The notes under the pieces were generated by a model. It was not told the origin of the DNA. It was given only the letters and a program-made list of their open reading frames with translations, and ran no database searches. Of a DNA stretch of 52,090 nucleotides, positions 34,718-43,668 are shown in pieces. Positions within the stretch are counted from its first letter, which is position 1. The number at the start of each line of letters is the position of its first letter. The stretch covers positions 1 to 52,090 of the forward strand of contig NZ_JARRSA010000025.1 in assembly GCF_029624655.1 (NCBI RefSeq), in the 5' to 3' direction. The position numbers and the translations under genes are program-made. This stretch comes from Roseicyclus salinarum (lineage in GTDB: Bacteria; Pseudomonadota; Alphaproteobacteria; Rhodobacterales; Rhodobacteraceae).

Positions 34718-34815
34718 AGGCTCCGGTCGGGCGCGGCGCAAAGCGCGGCATGCCGGGGCCATGACGTGCGGTGCAGGGCCATGACGGGGACCCTGTTCCC
34801 GGCAGGGGGCTTGCC

Positions 34816-35850
34816 TCAGATGCTTTCGCCGAGGCGGATCTCGAAGCCGAGGTCGACCACCTGCCGCGCGCCGGGGTCGTCGGCGGCGGCGAGCAGCAGC
34901 CGGGCCGTCTCGACGCCCATCTGGTAGCGCGGCGTCACCACGCTTGCGAGGACCGTGGGCGTCGCCCGACCGATCTCGATCCCGTTGAAGCCGATGAGCC
35001 CCACGTCCTGCGGCACCCGCCGCCCGGTGCGCTGGCAGAAGAACAGCGCCCCCAGCGCCTGGTCGTCGTTGGCGAAGAAGATCGCGTCGATCTCGGGGGA
35101 GCGGGTCAGCAGGATCTCGGTGGTCTGCGCGCCGACCTCCGCCGAGGCCGGCATCTGCGCGATCTCCTTGTCGATCAGAGGAATGCCCAGCTCCGCCAGC
35201 CGCGCCTCGAAGGCGAGGCGCCGCGCCTTCGATCGGTCGGGCCGCTCCGCCCATGCGCCGATGTAGCCCGGCCGCCTGTAGCCGCGCTCGGCGAGCAGGT
35301 CGGCCACCGCCACCGCCGCCTCGACGTTCGAGATGCCGACCGACGCCTGCATGGGAGGGCGGTCGATGTCCATGAACTCGACGACGGGGATGTCGTGCTG
35401 TTCGATCATCCGGGCGACGGCGGGCTCGTGGTCGGTGCCCGCCATGATCACGCCCATCGGCGACCAAGCCAGCATGTCGCGCAGGACCTGCACCTCGCGC
35501 GCGCGGTCGTATTGCGTGATGCCCAGTACCGGCTGCAGCCCCGCCTCCGCCAGCACGGTCTCGATCCCGTTCAGAACCTCGGGAAAGACGCCGTTGCCGA
35601 TGGAGGGCACGATCACGGCGACGAGGTTGCTGGAACTGGTCTTGAGCGCGCCGGCCAGCCGGTTGGGAGTGTAGCCCAGCTCGTTCGCGGCGGCGAGGAC
35701 GCGCGCCTTGAGCCGCTCGGACACGGAGGGCGCGTTGCGCATCACGCGGGAGACCGAGATCTCGCTGACGCCGGAAAGCTGCGCCACGTCGCGCAGGGTG
35801 GCGCGGCGGGTCCGGTCCGGCCGGTCAGAGGTGGTGCGTGACCTGGTCAT
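34816..35850 (-). CDS. LacI-family repressor of the tetronate locus
   Basis: 344 residues. The N-terminal HTH and hinge are clear (TLRDVAQLSGVSEISVSRVMRN, then LGYTPNRLAGALKTSSSNLV), followed by a periplasmic-binding-protein-like effector domain. It resembles GntR-type gluconate regulators. It is divergent from the TTT transporter operon, with two operator-like repeats in between, so it probably represses that operon until a sugar acid binds. No co-transcribed gene follows. Confidence 0.92.
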   Translation of the reverse strand: MTRSRTTSDRPDRTRRATLRDVAQLSGVSEISVSRVMRNAPSVSERLKARVLAAANELGYTPNRLAGALKTSSSNLVAVIVPSIGNGVFPEVLNGIETVLAEAGLQPVLGITQYDRAREVQVLRDMLAWSPMGVIMAGTDHEPAVARMIEQHDIPVVEFMDIDRPPMQASVGISNVEAAVAVADLLAERGYRRPGYIGAWAERPDRSKARRLAFEARLAELGIPLIDKEIAQMPASAEVGAQTTEILLTRSPEIDAIFFANDDQALGALFFCQRTGRRVPQDVGLIGFNGIEIGRATPTVLASVVTPRYQMGVETARLLLAAADDPGARQVVDLGFEIRLGESI

Positions 35851-35887
35851 ATCGTTGCTCTGCGCCCTTGATGCCGGTAATTTCCGG

Positions 35888-35925
35888 AAATGACAACGTT
35901 GACATTTGAAATGACAACGCTACCA
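35888..35925. promoter_or_regulatory. Two LacI-type operators upstream of the TTT operon
   Basis: TGACAACGTTGACA (35891-35904) is a near-palindrome centred on AACGTT. A second TGACAACG begins at 35912. The longer word AAATGACAACG recurs with a 21-base period (35888 and 35909), placing both on one helix face. A separate perfect palindrome, ATTTCCGGAAAT (35880-35891), abuts the first operator. They lie 54-91 bases upstream of the tctC start. Confidence 0.6.
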
Positions 35926-35978
35926 ATTTGGCTGGTGTTTGCGAGAGGAGGCCCTGGGAGGGGCCCAAGGGAGGAACA

Positions 35979-36935
35979 ATGAACTACGCATCCGTCACGG
36001 CCGGACTGGTCGCCATCACCGTTTCCGCCGGCATCGCCTCGGCGCAGGAATTTCCCGAGCGGCCCATCAACCTGATCGTTCCGTTCAACGCCGGCGGCGG
36101 CACGGACCTGCTGCTGCGCGGTCTCGCCCCCCATTTCGCGGAGGCCATCGGCGGTGACGTCTTCGTGTCGAACATGGCGGGCGGCGGCGGCACGGTCGCC
36201 GCTTCGGCGCTGCAGGGCCAGCGCGCGGACGGCTATCAGATGGGTTATTTCTCGATCACCGTCGCCACGGTCCAGCCGCAGATCCGCGACGTGCCCTACG
36301 ACGTCGACAGCTGGACGCCGATCTGCTCGGTGGCCGCCTCTCCCACGTTGCTCTTCACCAGCGCCGACCAGCCCTACATGACGGCGGCCGACGTCGTCGC
36401 CGCGGTCGAGGCCGAGCCGGGCGCGCTTGTCTACGGGTCGTCGGGCGCGGGTGCGATGACGCATCTGACGACCGTCGCGGCCTTTGCCGGCCTCGGCATC
36501 CTCGACGACATGGTGCACCTGCCGTTCCAGGGCTCGGGCCCCGCGATCCAGGCCCTGACGGCCGGCACGATCCAGTTCTTCGGGGACACCGAGATCCTGA
36601 TGCAGCGCGGCGACTTCCGGCCGCTCATGGTGTTCAACTCCGAGCGCCTCGAGGCCTATCCCGACGTGCCGACGGCCGCCGAGGTGGGTATCGAGCCGCC
36701 GCTCGACGAGCTTTACCTGTGGGGCGGTCTCTTCGCGCCGGCCGGCGTGGAGCCCGATGTCGTCGCCAAACTGGAAGCCGCCTGCGAGCAGGCCGTGAAT
36801 TCCGAGGGCTTCCAGGAATTCGCTGCGTCGTCCGGCACGGTGATCGACTACCGCGGAGCCGCGGACTTCGACGCCTTCTTCCGCGCCCAGTACGAGGCCA
36901 ACTCGGTCATCATCGAGGCCGCAGGCCTGAACTGA
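35979..36935 (+). CDS. tctC: TctC/Bug-family periplasmic binding protein
   Basis: 318 residues with a Sec signal peptide cut after ASA (MNYASVTAGLVAITVSAGI onward). The mature start FPERPINLIVPFNAGGGTDLLLRGLAP is characteristic of the Bug family, which binds small carboxylates. The ATG at 35979 follows GGGAGGAAC. With TctB and TctA it imports a carboxylate using an ion gradient. The neighbouring enzymes suggest L-threonate, D-erythronate or a related sugar acid as ligand. Confidence 0.92.
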   Translation: MNYASVTAGLVAITVSAGIASAQEFPERPINLIVPFNAGGGTDLLLRGLAPHFAEAIGGDVFVSNMAGGGGTVAASALQGQRADGYQMGYFSITVATVQPQIRDVPYDVDSWTPICSVAASPTLLFTSADQPYMTAADVVAAVEAEPGALVYGSSGAGAMTHLTTVAAFAGLGILDDMVHLPFQGSGPAIQALTAGTIQFFGDTEILMQRGDFRPLMVFNSERLEAYPDVPTAAEVGIEPPLDELYLWGGLFAPAGVEPDVVAKLEAACEQAVNSEGFQEFAASSGTVIDYRGAADFDAFFRAQYEANSVIIEAAGLN

Positions 36936-36950
36936 GCCATCCCAGAGACT

Positions 36951-36981
36951 GGGCCGGCCCGGCATCGGCGCGGGCTGGCCC
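36951..36981 (+). terminator. Intra-operon hairpin after tctC
   Basis: GGGCCGGCCCG (36951-36961) pairs with CGGGCTGGCCC (36971-36981), with one G-U wobble and a 9-base loop. It probably favours excess binding protein over the membrane subunits. Confidence 0.5.
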
Positions 36982-37005
36982 TCTCCATTCCGGGCGGACC
37001 CCCCA

Positions 37006-37464
37006 ATGCCATCGCTGCTTTCCGAGCGCGTGCTCGTGCTTCTGACGCTTCTGATCGCCGCCGGCGCGCTGTTCGCGACGACCTTCGGCACCGACTACCG
37101 GCTTCTCGGCGCGGTGCAGTCGCCGGTCTATTTCCCGCGCATCATCCTCGGCATCATGATCGCCCTGACGCTGGCCGCCATCTTTCAGGACGTGGCGGGC
37201 CGCAAGGCGGTCGAGCCGGTTGAGAAGTGGGGCGCGCTGATCGTGTTTGTGATCGCGGCCCTGATCTACGCGAACGTCATCACGCGGGTCGGCTTCATGC
37301 TGGCCTCGATGCCGTTCTGCGTCCTCGCCCTGTTGGTCTTCGGCATACGAAGCCCGCTGGCGATCGCGGCCTACGCGATCCTTGTGCCGGGCAGCCTCGT
37401 GGTCCTGTTCAACCATGTGCTGAAGCTGCCGCTGCCCACTTCGCCGTTCACCTACCTGTTCTGA
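37006..37464 (+). CDS. tctB: TctB-family small membrane subunit
   Basis: 152 residues with four hydrophobic helices (VLLTLLIAAGALFATTFG; IILGIMIALTLAAIF; ALIVFVIAALIYANVI; then AIAAYAILVPGSLVVLF). It is the weakly conserved small subunit of tripartite tricarboxylate transporters. It lies between tctC and tctA as usual. Confidence 0.88.
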   Translation: MPSLLSERVLVLLTLLIAAGALFATTFGTDYRLLGAVQSPVYFPRIILGIMIALTLAAIFQDVAGRKAVEPVEKWGALIVFVIAALIYANVITRVGFMLASMPFCVLALLVFGIRSPLAIAAYAILVPGSLVVLFNHVLKLPLPTSPFTYLF

Positions 37465-37477
37465 GGGGCCGCGCGCC

Positions 37478-38977
37478 ATGATCTCCGCAATCCCCGACGC
37501 GCTGTCCCTCCTGATGACGACCGAGGCGCTGCTGACGCTGGTCCTCGGCACGGTCCTCGGCATCGTGCTGGGCGCCATGCCCGGCATCGGCTCGACCGTG
37601 GCGGTGGCGATGGTGCTTCCCTTCACGCTGTCGATGGGGCAGGCGCCGGCCATCCTGATGCTGCTCGCCGTCTACGCGGGGTCGGTCTATGGCGGGTCGA
37701 TCTCGGCCATCCTGATCAACACGCCCGGCACGCCGCAATCGGCGGCCACCTGCTTTGACGGGTATCCCATGGCGCAGCGCGGCGAGGCGGGCAAGGCGCT
37801 GGGCTGGGCCACGGTCGCCTCGGTCGTGGGCGGGATTGTCTCGGCCGTCGTGCTGCTGCTGGCGGCGCCGCAGCTTGCGGCCTTCGCGCTGAACTTCGGG
37901 CCGATCGAGACCTTCGCGCTGGTGCTTCTGGGCATGACCTGCATCGTCTCGGTGTCCTCGGGCTCGCTCGTGAAGGGGTTGCTCGCGGGCACGATCGGGA
38001 TCTTCCTCGCCTCGGTGGGGGGCGATCCCGTCACGGGCCAGCCGCGCTTCACCTTCGGCAACTGGCAGCTCATCTCGGGCTTCAACCTGCTGGCCGTGGT
38101 CATCGGCATCTTTGCGCTCTCGGAGGTGTTCGTGCGCGCCAGCAAGACGGCCGAGGAGGTCAGCGAACTGGCGGACTTCAAGGGCATCGTCCTGCCGCGC
38201 TGGTCCGAATGGGCGGGCCGCAAGAAGAACCTCGCGAAGTCGGTCCTGATCGGCAACGTGATCGGGGTCCTGCCCGGCACGGGCGCGGCCACGGCGGCCT
38301 TCATCTCCTACGCCGAGGGCAAGAGATCGTCCCCGAACAAGGACGGCTACGGCAAGGGCGAGCCCGACGGCATCGTCTCGTCCGAGGCCGCCAACAACGC
38401 CGTGACCGGCGGCGCGCTGGTCCCGACGATGGCGCTCGGCATCCCCGGCGACGCGATCACGGCGGTGATGCTGGCGACCCTGACGCTGCACGGGATCACG
38501 CCGGGCTTCCGCCTGATGGAGGACAACCCGACCCTCATCGCGGCCATCTTCGCGGGCTTCTTCATCATCAACATCCTGCTTCTTCCGCTGGGCATGGCGC
38601 TGGCGCGGGTTGCGGCGCCGATCCTTCGGATGCGCGAGGGGTTCATGATGACGGGCGTGGTGCTGCTGTGCGGGGTCGGCATCTACTTCGTGCGCGGCAA
38701 TCCCTTCGACCTGATGGTGATGGGCTTCGCGGGCGTGCTCGGCTTCGTGCTGCGCAGGCAGGGCGTCCCGATGGCGCCCCTGGTGATCGGCATGGTGCTG
38801 GGGCCGACGCTCGAGCTGACGTTGAGGCAGGGCCTGATCCTGACGCGGGGCGACATCACCGCCTTCGCCACCGACCACCCGATCGCCGGAACGCTGTTTG
38901 CGGTGACGGCGCTGGCGCTGGCCTTCCCGGTGCTGCGCGGTCTCATGGCGCGGCGCCGCGCGGCCTCGGGCGCATGA
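37478..38977 (+). CDS. tctA: TctA-family large membrane subunit
   Basis: 499 residues, about 12 helices, with family motifs GAMPGIGSTVAVAMVLPFT, YGGSISAILINTPGTPQSAAT and a second half-repeat GVLPGTGAATAAFISYAEG. It is the transport channel of the TTT system in the inner membrane. Its stop overlaps the next start by ATGA, tying transport to the hydrolase and catabolic genes. Confidence 0.94.
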   Translation: MISAIPDALSLLMTTEALLTLVLGTVLGIVLGAMPGIGSTVAVAMVLPFTLSMGQAPAILMLLAVYAGSVYGGSISAILINTPGTPQSAATCFDGYPMAQRGEAGKALGWATVASVVGGIVSAVVLLLAAPQLAAFALNFGPIETFALVLLGMTCIVSVSSGSLVKGLLAGTIGIFLASVGGDPVTGQPRFTFGNWQLISGFNLLAVVIGIFALSEVFVRASKTAEEVSELADFKGIVLPRWSEWAGRKKNLAKSVLIGNVIGVLPGTGAATAAFISYAEGKRSSPNKDGYGKGEPDGIVSSEAANNAVTGGALVPTMALGIPGDAITAVMLATLTLHGITPGFRLMEDNPTLIAAIFAGFFIINILLLPLGMALARVAAPILRMREGFMMTGVVLLCGVGIYFVRGNPFDLMVMGFAGVLGFVLRRQGVPMAPLVIGMVLGPTLELTLRQGLILTRGDITAFATDHPIAGTLFAVTALALAFPVLRGLMARRRAASGA

Positions 38978-39837
38978 CGCGGCCCCCCGAGGTCAACGAG
39001 GCGCAGGTCCGCACCGCGCGCCTGTCGCTTCATGTCCTTCGATCCCGCCCGGATCGTCCCGAGGGGCGCGTCCTGCTCCTGGGCGGGTCGAATTTCGATC
39101 TGCGGCTGAAACGGAACTTCCTCGAAAGCGAGCTGGCGCGGCGCTTCGAGATCCTCACCTACGAGCCCCGCGGCATCGGCCGCAGCGAACGGCCGGACGG
39201 GGCGTGGAGCATGGAGGACTACGCCCGCGACGCCGATGCCCTGATGGCCGCGGCGGGCTGGGACAGCGCCGACGTGCTGGGCGAGAGCTTCGGGGGCATG
39301 ACCGCGCTGCACCTCGCGCACCGCTTCCCGCACCGGGTCGCGCGCCTTGCCGTCGCCTCGGCGGCGGCGGGCGGGGCGGGGGGCAGCTCGGCCGACATCG
39401 CGCATCTTCTGGAGATGCCGCGCCGCAAGGGCGCGGCCGAGGCCCTGATGCTGCTCGACGCCGCGAACGTCGCGCTGCGCGACGGCGATCCCGACGCGTT
39501 CGCCGCGCGGCTCGACGCGCGGCTGGCCTTCGAGACCGCCTTCGCCGATCCCGCCCTCGTCAGTGGCGGCTACCGGAGGCTTCTCGCGGCGCGTGCGGCC
39601 CACGACGTCTGGGACGCGCTGCCGCGGATCGCTCAGGAGACCCTCGTGATCACGGGCAGCCGAGACCGGCAGGCCCCGCCCGAGGCGCAGGCGGCGATGG
39701 CGAGACGGCTGCCAAATGCCGAGCATTGGGTCTATGACTGCGGGCACGGCGTGGCCTTCGCCACGGCGCAGCCGATGCGCGAGCTCTGCGCGCGCTGGGC
39801 GGGGCCGGGGTCCGGCGAACGGGTGCAACATGGGTGA
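38974..39837 (+). CDS. Alpha/beta hydrolase
   Basis: 287 residues. The nucleophile elbow GESFGG gives S105; an acid in TGSRDRQAPPE and a histidine in YDCGHGVAF complete a Ser-Asp-His triad. Small esterases and lactonases share this fold. Translationally coupled to tctA and just before the tetronate dehydrogenase, it may open a sugar-acid lactone such as erythronolactone; this is inference from position. Confidence 0.85.
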   Translation: MTRPPEVNEAQVRTARLSLHVLRSRPDRPEGRVLLLGGSNFDLRLKRNFLESELARRFEILTYEPRGIGRSERPDGAWSMEDYARDADALMAAAGWDSADVLGESFGGMTALHLAHRFPHRVARLAVASAAAGGAGGSSADIAHLLEMPRRKGAAEALMLLDAANVALRDGDPDAFAARLDARLAFETAFADPALVSGGYRRLLAARAAHDVWDALPRIAQETLVITGSRDRQAPPEAQAAMARRLPNAEHWVYDCGHGVAFATAQPMRELCARWAGPGSGERVQHG

Positions 39838-39841
39838 GGAC

Positions 39842-40756
39842 ATGAAACGGACATCGGTTCTGGTGATCGGGCTTGGCTCGATGGGGTTCGGGATGGCGCA
39901 GTCGTGCCTGCGCGCGGGGCTCGCGACCCGCGGCGTCGACGTGAACCCCGAGGCCGAGGCGCGCTTCGCCGCATCTGGCGGGCAGGCGGGCGATGCCCTT
40001 GCCGCGGCGGCGGATCTCGACGCCGTGGCTGTCGTCGTCCTGAACGCCGTGCAGCTCGAAGCGGTGCTTTTCGGCCCCGAGGGGATCGTGCCGCACCTGC
40101 GCGCGGGCGCGGTCGTCATCGCCTGCCCGACCGTGGCGCCGTCCGTGGTGCGCGACATGGCCGCGCGCTGCGCCGGGCGGGGTGTCCATTACCTCGACGC
40201 GCCGATATCGGGCGGGGCGGTCAAGGCCGCCGAGGGCGCGCTCTCGATCATGGCGTCCGGGCCGGCCGAGGCCTTCGAGGCCGCGGGCCCGGTTCTCGAG
40301 GCGACGGCGGCGAAGGTGTTCCGCCTGGGCGACGTGCCCGGCGCGGGCTCGGCCATGAAGGCGGTCAACCAGCTCCTGGCCGGCGTCCACATCGCCGCGA
40401 TGGGCGAGGCGATGGCCTTCGGCATGACGCAGGGCGTCCGGCCCGACACCTTCCTTGAAGTCATCAGCCAGTGCGCCGGCACCTCGTGGATGCTCGAGAA
40501 CCGCGCGCCGCACGTGATCGAGGGCGACTACACGCCGCGCAGCCAGATCGCGATCTGGCCCAAGGACCTCGGGATCGTGCTCGACATCGCCCGCGAGGCG
40601 AAGTTCGCCGCGCCGATCACAGCCGCAGCGCTTCAGCAATACATGGTCGCGGTCGGCATGGGGTTGGCATCCGAGGATGACGCGGCGATCACCAAGGTCT
40701 ATGCGCGCAACGCGGGGCTGAAGCTGCCCGGCGCGGGCGGCGGGACGGACGACTGA
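39842..40756 (+). CDS. ltnD: L-threonate dehydrogenase-like (beta-hydroxyacid dehydrogenase family)
   Basis: 304 residues. NAD is bound by GLGSMGFGM (10-18), the substrate loop is DAPISGG (119-125) and the catalytic lysine is K173 in GSAMKAVNQLL. In OtnK-type clusters this member oxidises L-threonate at C2 to 2-oxo-tetronate. The start at 39842 has GAGG directly upstream; an ATG at 39830 is possible. Being in one operon with OtnI, OtnK and OtnC supports the assignment over general 3-hydroxyisobutyrate dehydrogenase. Confidence 0.85.
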   Translation: MKRTSVLVIGLGSMGFGMAQSCLRAGLATRGVDVNPEAEARFAASGGQAGDALAAAADLDAVAVVVLNAVQLEAVLFGPEGIVPHLRAGAVVIACPTVAPSVVRDMAARCAGRGVHYLDAPISGGAVKAAEGALSIMASGPAEAFEAAGPVLEATAAKVFRLGDVPGAGSAMKAVNQLLAGVHIAAMGEAMAFGMTQGVRPDTFLEVISQCAGTSWMLENRAPHVIEGDYTPRSQIAIWPKDLGIVLDIAREAKFAAPITAAALQQYMVAVGMGLASEDDAAITKVYARNAGLKLPGAGGGTDD

Positions 40757-40772
40757 ACTGGAGGGGCGGACC

Positions 40773-41759
40773 ATGCGGGTCCTGATCATTGGCGCCGGTG
40801 GCATGATCGGCGCGAAACTGGCGCTGCGGCTGATGCGCGAGCGCCGTCTGGCGGGCCGCGACATCGCGGCGCTCGAGCTTGCGGACCTCGCCGCCCCCAC
40901 GCCGCCCGAGGGCGAGGTGCCGGTCACGGCCCGGTCCGTGGACATCACCGCCGATGGGGCGGCCGAGGATCTCGTCTCGGGCCGCCCGGACGTGATCTTC
41001 CATCTCGCGGCGATGGTGTCCGGCGCGGCGGAGCGCGACTTCGAGGGCGGCTACCGCGTCAACGTGGATGCCACCCGCGCGCTTCTGGAGGCGATAAGGC
41101 GCGCCCACGAGGCCGACGGCTATACGCCCAGGCTGGTCTTCGCCTCGTCGCTCGCGGTCTACGGCGCGCCGCTGCCCGACCCGGTGCCCGACGATCAGAT
41201 CCGCGCGCCCCGGTCGAGCTACGGCACCCAGAAGGCCATCGTCGAGCTGCTGCTCGACGACTACACGCGGCGCGGGTTCCTCGACGCGATCGGGCTGCGC
41301 CTGCCCACGATCGTGATCCGGCCCGGCGCCCCCAACGCCGCCGCCTCGGGTTTCTTCTCGGGCATCCTGCGCGAACCCCTCGCAGGATTGCCGAGCCGCC
41401 TTCCGGTGAGCCGCGAAGTCAAGCACTGGCTGGCCAGCCCGCGCGCCGCCGCGGGCTTCCTCGTGCATGCCGCCGGGCTTGACGGCGCGGCGGTCGGGCC
41501 GCGGCGCACGATCACGATGCCGGGGGTCGAAACCACTGTCGGCGGCCAGATCGAGGCGCTGGCCCGCGCCGCCGGCCCGAAGGCCGCGGCCCTGATCGAG
41601 GAGGCGCCGGACCCCGCGATCGCCGCCATCATCGAGACGTGGCCGCGCGCCTTCGCGCCCGCGCGCGCCGCAGCGCTGGGCTTCGTGGCTGAAGCCTCGG
41701 TGGACGATCTGATCGCCGTCTACCTCGAGGACGACGCACCGGGCGGGGCAGGGGCATGA
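40773..41759 (+). CDS. denD: D-erythronate dehydrogenase (SDR family)
   Basis: 328 residues of extended short-chain dehydrogenase type: GAGGMIGAKL (7-16) binds NAD, S125/S126 and Y150-x3-K154 form the active site. DenD oxidises D-erythronate to 3-oxo-tetronate, entering the OtnK pathway directly. Having both DenD and LtnD suggests the locus handles two tetronate epimers. GGAGGGG lies 8 bases upstream, and its stop overlaps otnK by ATGA. Confidence 0.88.
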   Translation: MRVLIIGAGGMIGAKLALRLMRERRLAGRDIAALELADLAAPTPPEGEVPVTARSVDITADGAAEDLVSGRPDVIFHLAAMVSGAAERDFEGGYRVNVDATRALLEAIRRAHEADGYTPRLVFASSLAVYGAPLPDPVPDDQIRAPRSSYGTQKAIVELLLDDYTRRGFLDAIGLRLPTIVIRPGAPNAAASGFFSGILREPLAGLPSRLPVSREVKHWLASPRAAAGFLVHAAGLDGAAVGPRRTITMPGVETTVGGQIEALARAAGPKAAALIEEAPDPAIAAIIETWPRAFAPARAAALGFVAEASVDDLIAVYLEDDAPGGAGA

Positions 41760-43024
41760 CCACGGTCCTGGGCTGCATCGCGGACGATTTCACCGGCGCG
41801 ACGGACCTCGCGGGCCTGCTCGCGCGGAGCGGGCACCGCGTGAGCCTGCGCATCGGCGTGCCCGACACGCCGCCCGAGACGACCGCCCCCTTCGAGGTGA
41901 TCGCCCTGAAGTGCCGCACCGCGCCCGTCACCGAGGCGGTCGCCGAATGCCGCGCCGCGCTTGCGTGGCTGCGGGCGGCCGGCGCGCGGCAGGCGTTCTG
42001 GAAATACTGCTCGACCTTCGATTCCACGCCGCAGGGCAACATCGGACCCGTGGCCGAGGCGTTGATGGACGACCTCGGCGCCGTGCAGACGATCTATTGC
42101 CCCGCCTTCCCGGAAAACGGGCGCTCGGTCTTCATGGGCAACCTCTTCGTGGGGCGCCAGCCGCTTCACGAGAGCCCGATGAAGGACCACCCTCTCACGC
42201 CGATGCGCGACAGCAACCTGATGCGCCTCCTTGCGCCGCAGGTGACGCGGCCGGTGGGCCTTGTCGACCGGCTGACGGTGGCGCGGGGCGCGCAGGCCCT
42301 GCGCGCGGCGCTTGCGGATCTGGCGGCGGAGGGCGTGGCCCATGTGGTGGTGGACGCCGTGGCCGATGACGATCTGCGTGTGATCGCCGAGGCCTGCCGC
42401 GACATGCCCCTTCTGACCGGCGGAAGCGCCGTCGCCATGCCGCTGCCGCGCCTTCTTGCGGAGGGCGAGGGGCTGCCGGGCGGCGCTGCGGGGCGCTCGC
42501 GCCCCGGCATCGGCCCCTCGGCCATCGTCCTGTCGGGCAGCTGTTCGGCGATGACGCGGGCGCAGGTGGCGGACTACGCGGCCCGCGCGCCGCATCACCG
42601 GCTCGATCCGCTGCACCTGGCCGAGCACGGTCCGGGCGCGGCGCTGGAGTGGCTCTCGGCGGTGCCGCTCGGGGAAAGCCCGCTGGTCTACGCGACGGCC
42701 GAGCCCGCAGCGGTGGCCGAGGCGCAGGCACGGCTCGGCGTCGCTGAGGCGGGCCGTGTCGTGGAGGACGCGCTCGCCCGGCTTGCGGTCGCCGCGCGCA
42801 AGGCCGGGCGGCGGCGCTTCGTGGTGGCGGGCGGCGAGACCTCGGGCGCGGTGACGCGGGCTCTCGGCGTCAGCCGCCTGGATATCGGGGTCGAGATCGC
42901 GCCGGGCGTGCCCTGGACCTATGCCGACAGCGCGGGCGTCGCGATTGCCCTGACGCTCAAATCCGGCAATTTCGGAGGGCCCGGCTTCTTCGCCGAGGCG
43001 CTGGCGAAACTGGAGGGCGCATGA
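41756..43024 (+). CDS. otnK: 3-oxo-tetronate 4-kinase (four-carbon acid sugar kinase)
   Basis: 422 residues of the former DUF1537 family. The N-terminal sugar-acid-binding motif is IADDFTGATDLAGLLARSG, and the C-terminal ATP-binding motif is VVAGGETSGAVTRALG. It phosphorylates 3-oxo-tetronate at the 4-hydroxyl with ATP. The product is the substrate of OtnC encoded next, whose start overlaps by ATGA. Confidence 0.93.
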   Translation: MTTVLGCIADDFTGATDLAGLLARSGHRVSLRIGVPDTPPETTAPFEVIALKCRTAPVTEAVAECRAALAWLRAAGARQAFWKYCSTFDSTPQGNIGPVAEALMDDLGAVQTIYCPAFPENGRSVFMGNLFVGRQPLHESPMKDHPLTPMRDSNLMRLLAPQVTRPVGLVDRLTVARGAQALRAALADLAAEGVAHVVVDAVADDDLRVIAEACRDMPLLTGGSAVAMPLPRLLAEGEGLPGGAAGRSRPGIGPSAIVLSGSCSAMTRAQVADYAARAPHHRLDPLHLAEHGPGAALEWLSAVPLGESPLVYATAEPAAVAEAQARLGVAEAGRVVEDALARLAVAARKAGRRRFVVAGGETSGAVTRALGVSRLDIGVEIAPGVPWTYADSAGVAIALTLKSGNFGGPGFFAEALAKLEGA

Positions 43025-43668
43025 CCGACACCGCGCTGCGCGAGCAGATCTGCCTTCTGGCGAAATCCATGTTCGACCGCGGCCTGACCGGGGGGAGCAC
43101 CGGCAACATCTCGGCGCGCACCGCGGATGGCGGGCTTCTGGTCAGTCCAACGGGCACCAGCTTTGGCAGGCTCGATCCCGCGCGGCTCAGCCGGTTCGAC
43201 GCGGACGGGCGGCTGGTCGGGGGGGATCCGCCGACCAAGGAAATGCCCCTTCACTCTGCCTTCTACGACACGCGCTCGACAGCCGGCGCGGTCGTGCACC
43301 TGCATTCCTGCCATTCCGTCGCCCTGTCGATGATGCCCGACGCCGACCCCGACGACTTCCTGCCGCCGCTCACGCCCTACGGGATCATGAAGCTGGGCAA
43401 GGTCAGGCTTCTGCCCTTCTTCCTGCCGGGCGACCCGGCCATGGGCGAGGCGGTGCGCGGGCTGGCTGGACGGCGCTCGGCGGTGATGCTGGCCAACCAC
43501 GGCCCCGTGGTGGCGGGCCGCGACGTGGAGGCCGCGTGCAACGCCATCGAGGAACTCGAGGACACCGCCCGCCTCGCCCTTCTGACGCGGGGGACGGGCG
43601 CGCGCGGTCTGACCGACACGCAGGTGCGCGCCGTGGTGACGAAATTCGACGTGGAGTGGGACGAATGA
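43021..43668 (+). CDS. otnC: 3-oxo-tetronate 4-phosphate decarboxylase (class II aldolase family)
   Basis: 215 residues of the FucA/AraD fold. Zinc ligands are H93, H95 (VVHLHSCHS) and H160 (LANHGPVV), with the catalytic glutamate E74 (TKEMPLH). It decarboxylates the OtnK product to dihydroxyacetone phosphate and CO2. It overlaps both neighbours by 4 bases. Confidence 0.92.
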   Translation: MTDTALREQICLLAKSMFDRGLTGGSTGNISARTADGGLLVSPTGTSFGRLDPARLSRFDADGRLVGGDPPTKEMPLHSAFYDTRSTAGAVVHLHSCHSVALSMMPDADPDDFLPPLTPYGIMKLGKVRLLPFFLPGDPAMGEAVRGLAGRRSAVMLANHGPVVAGRDVEAACNAIEELEDTARLALLTRGTGARGLTDTQVRAVVTKFDVEWDE

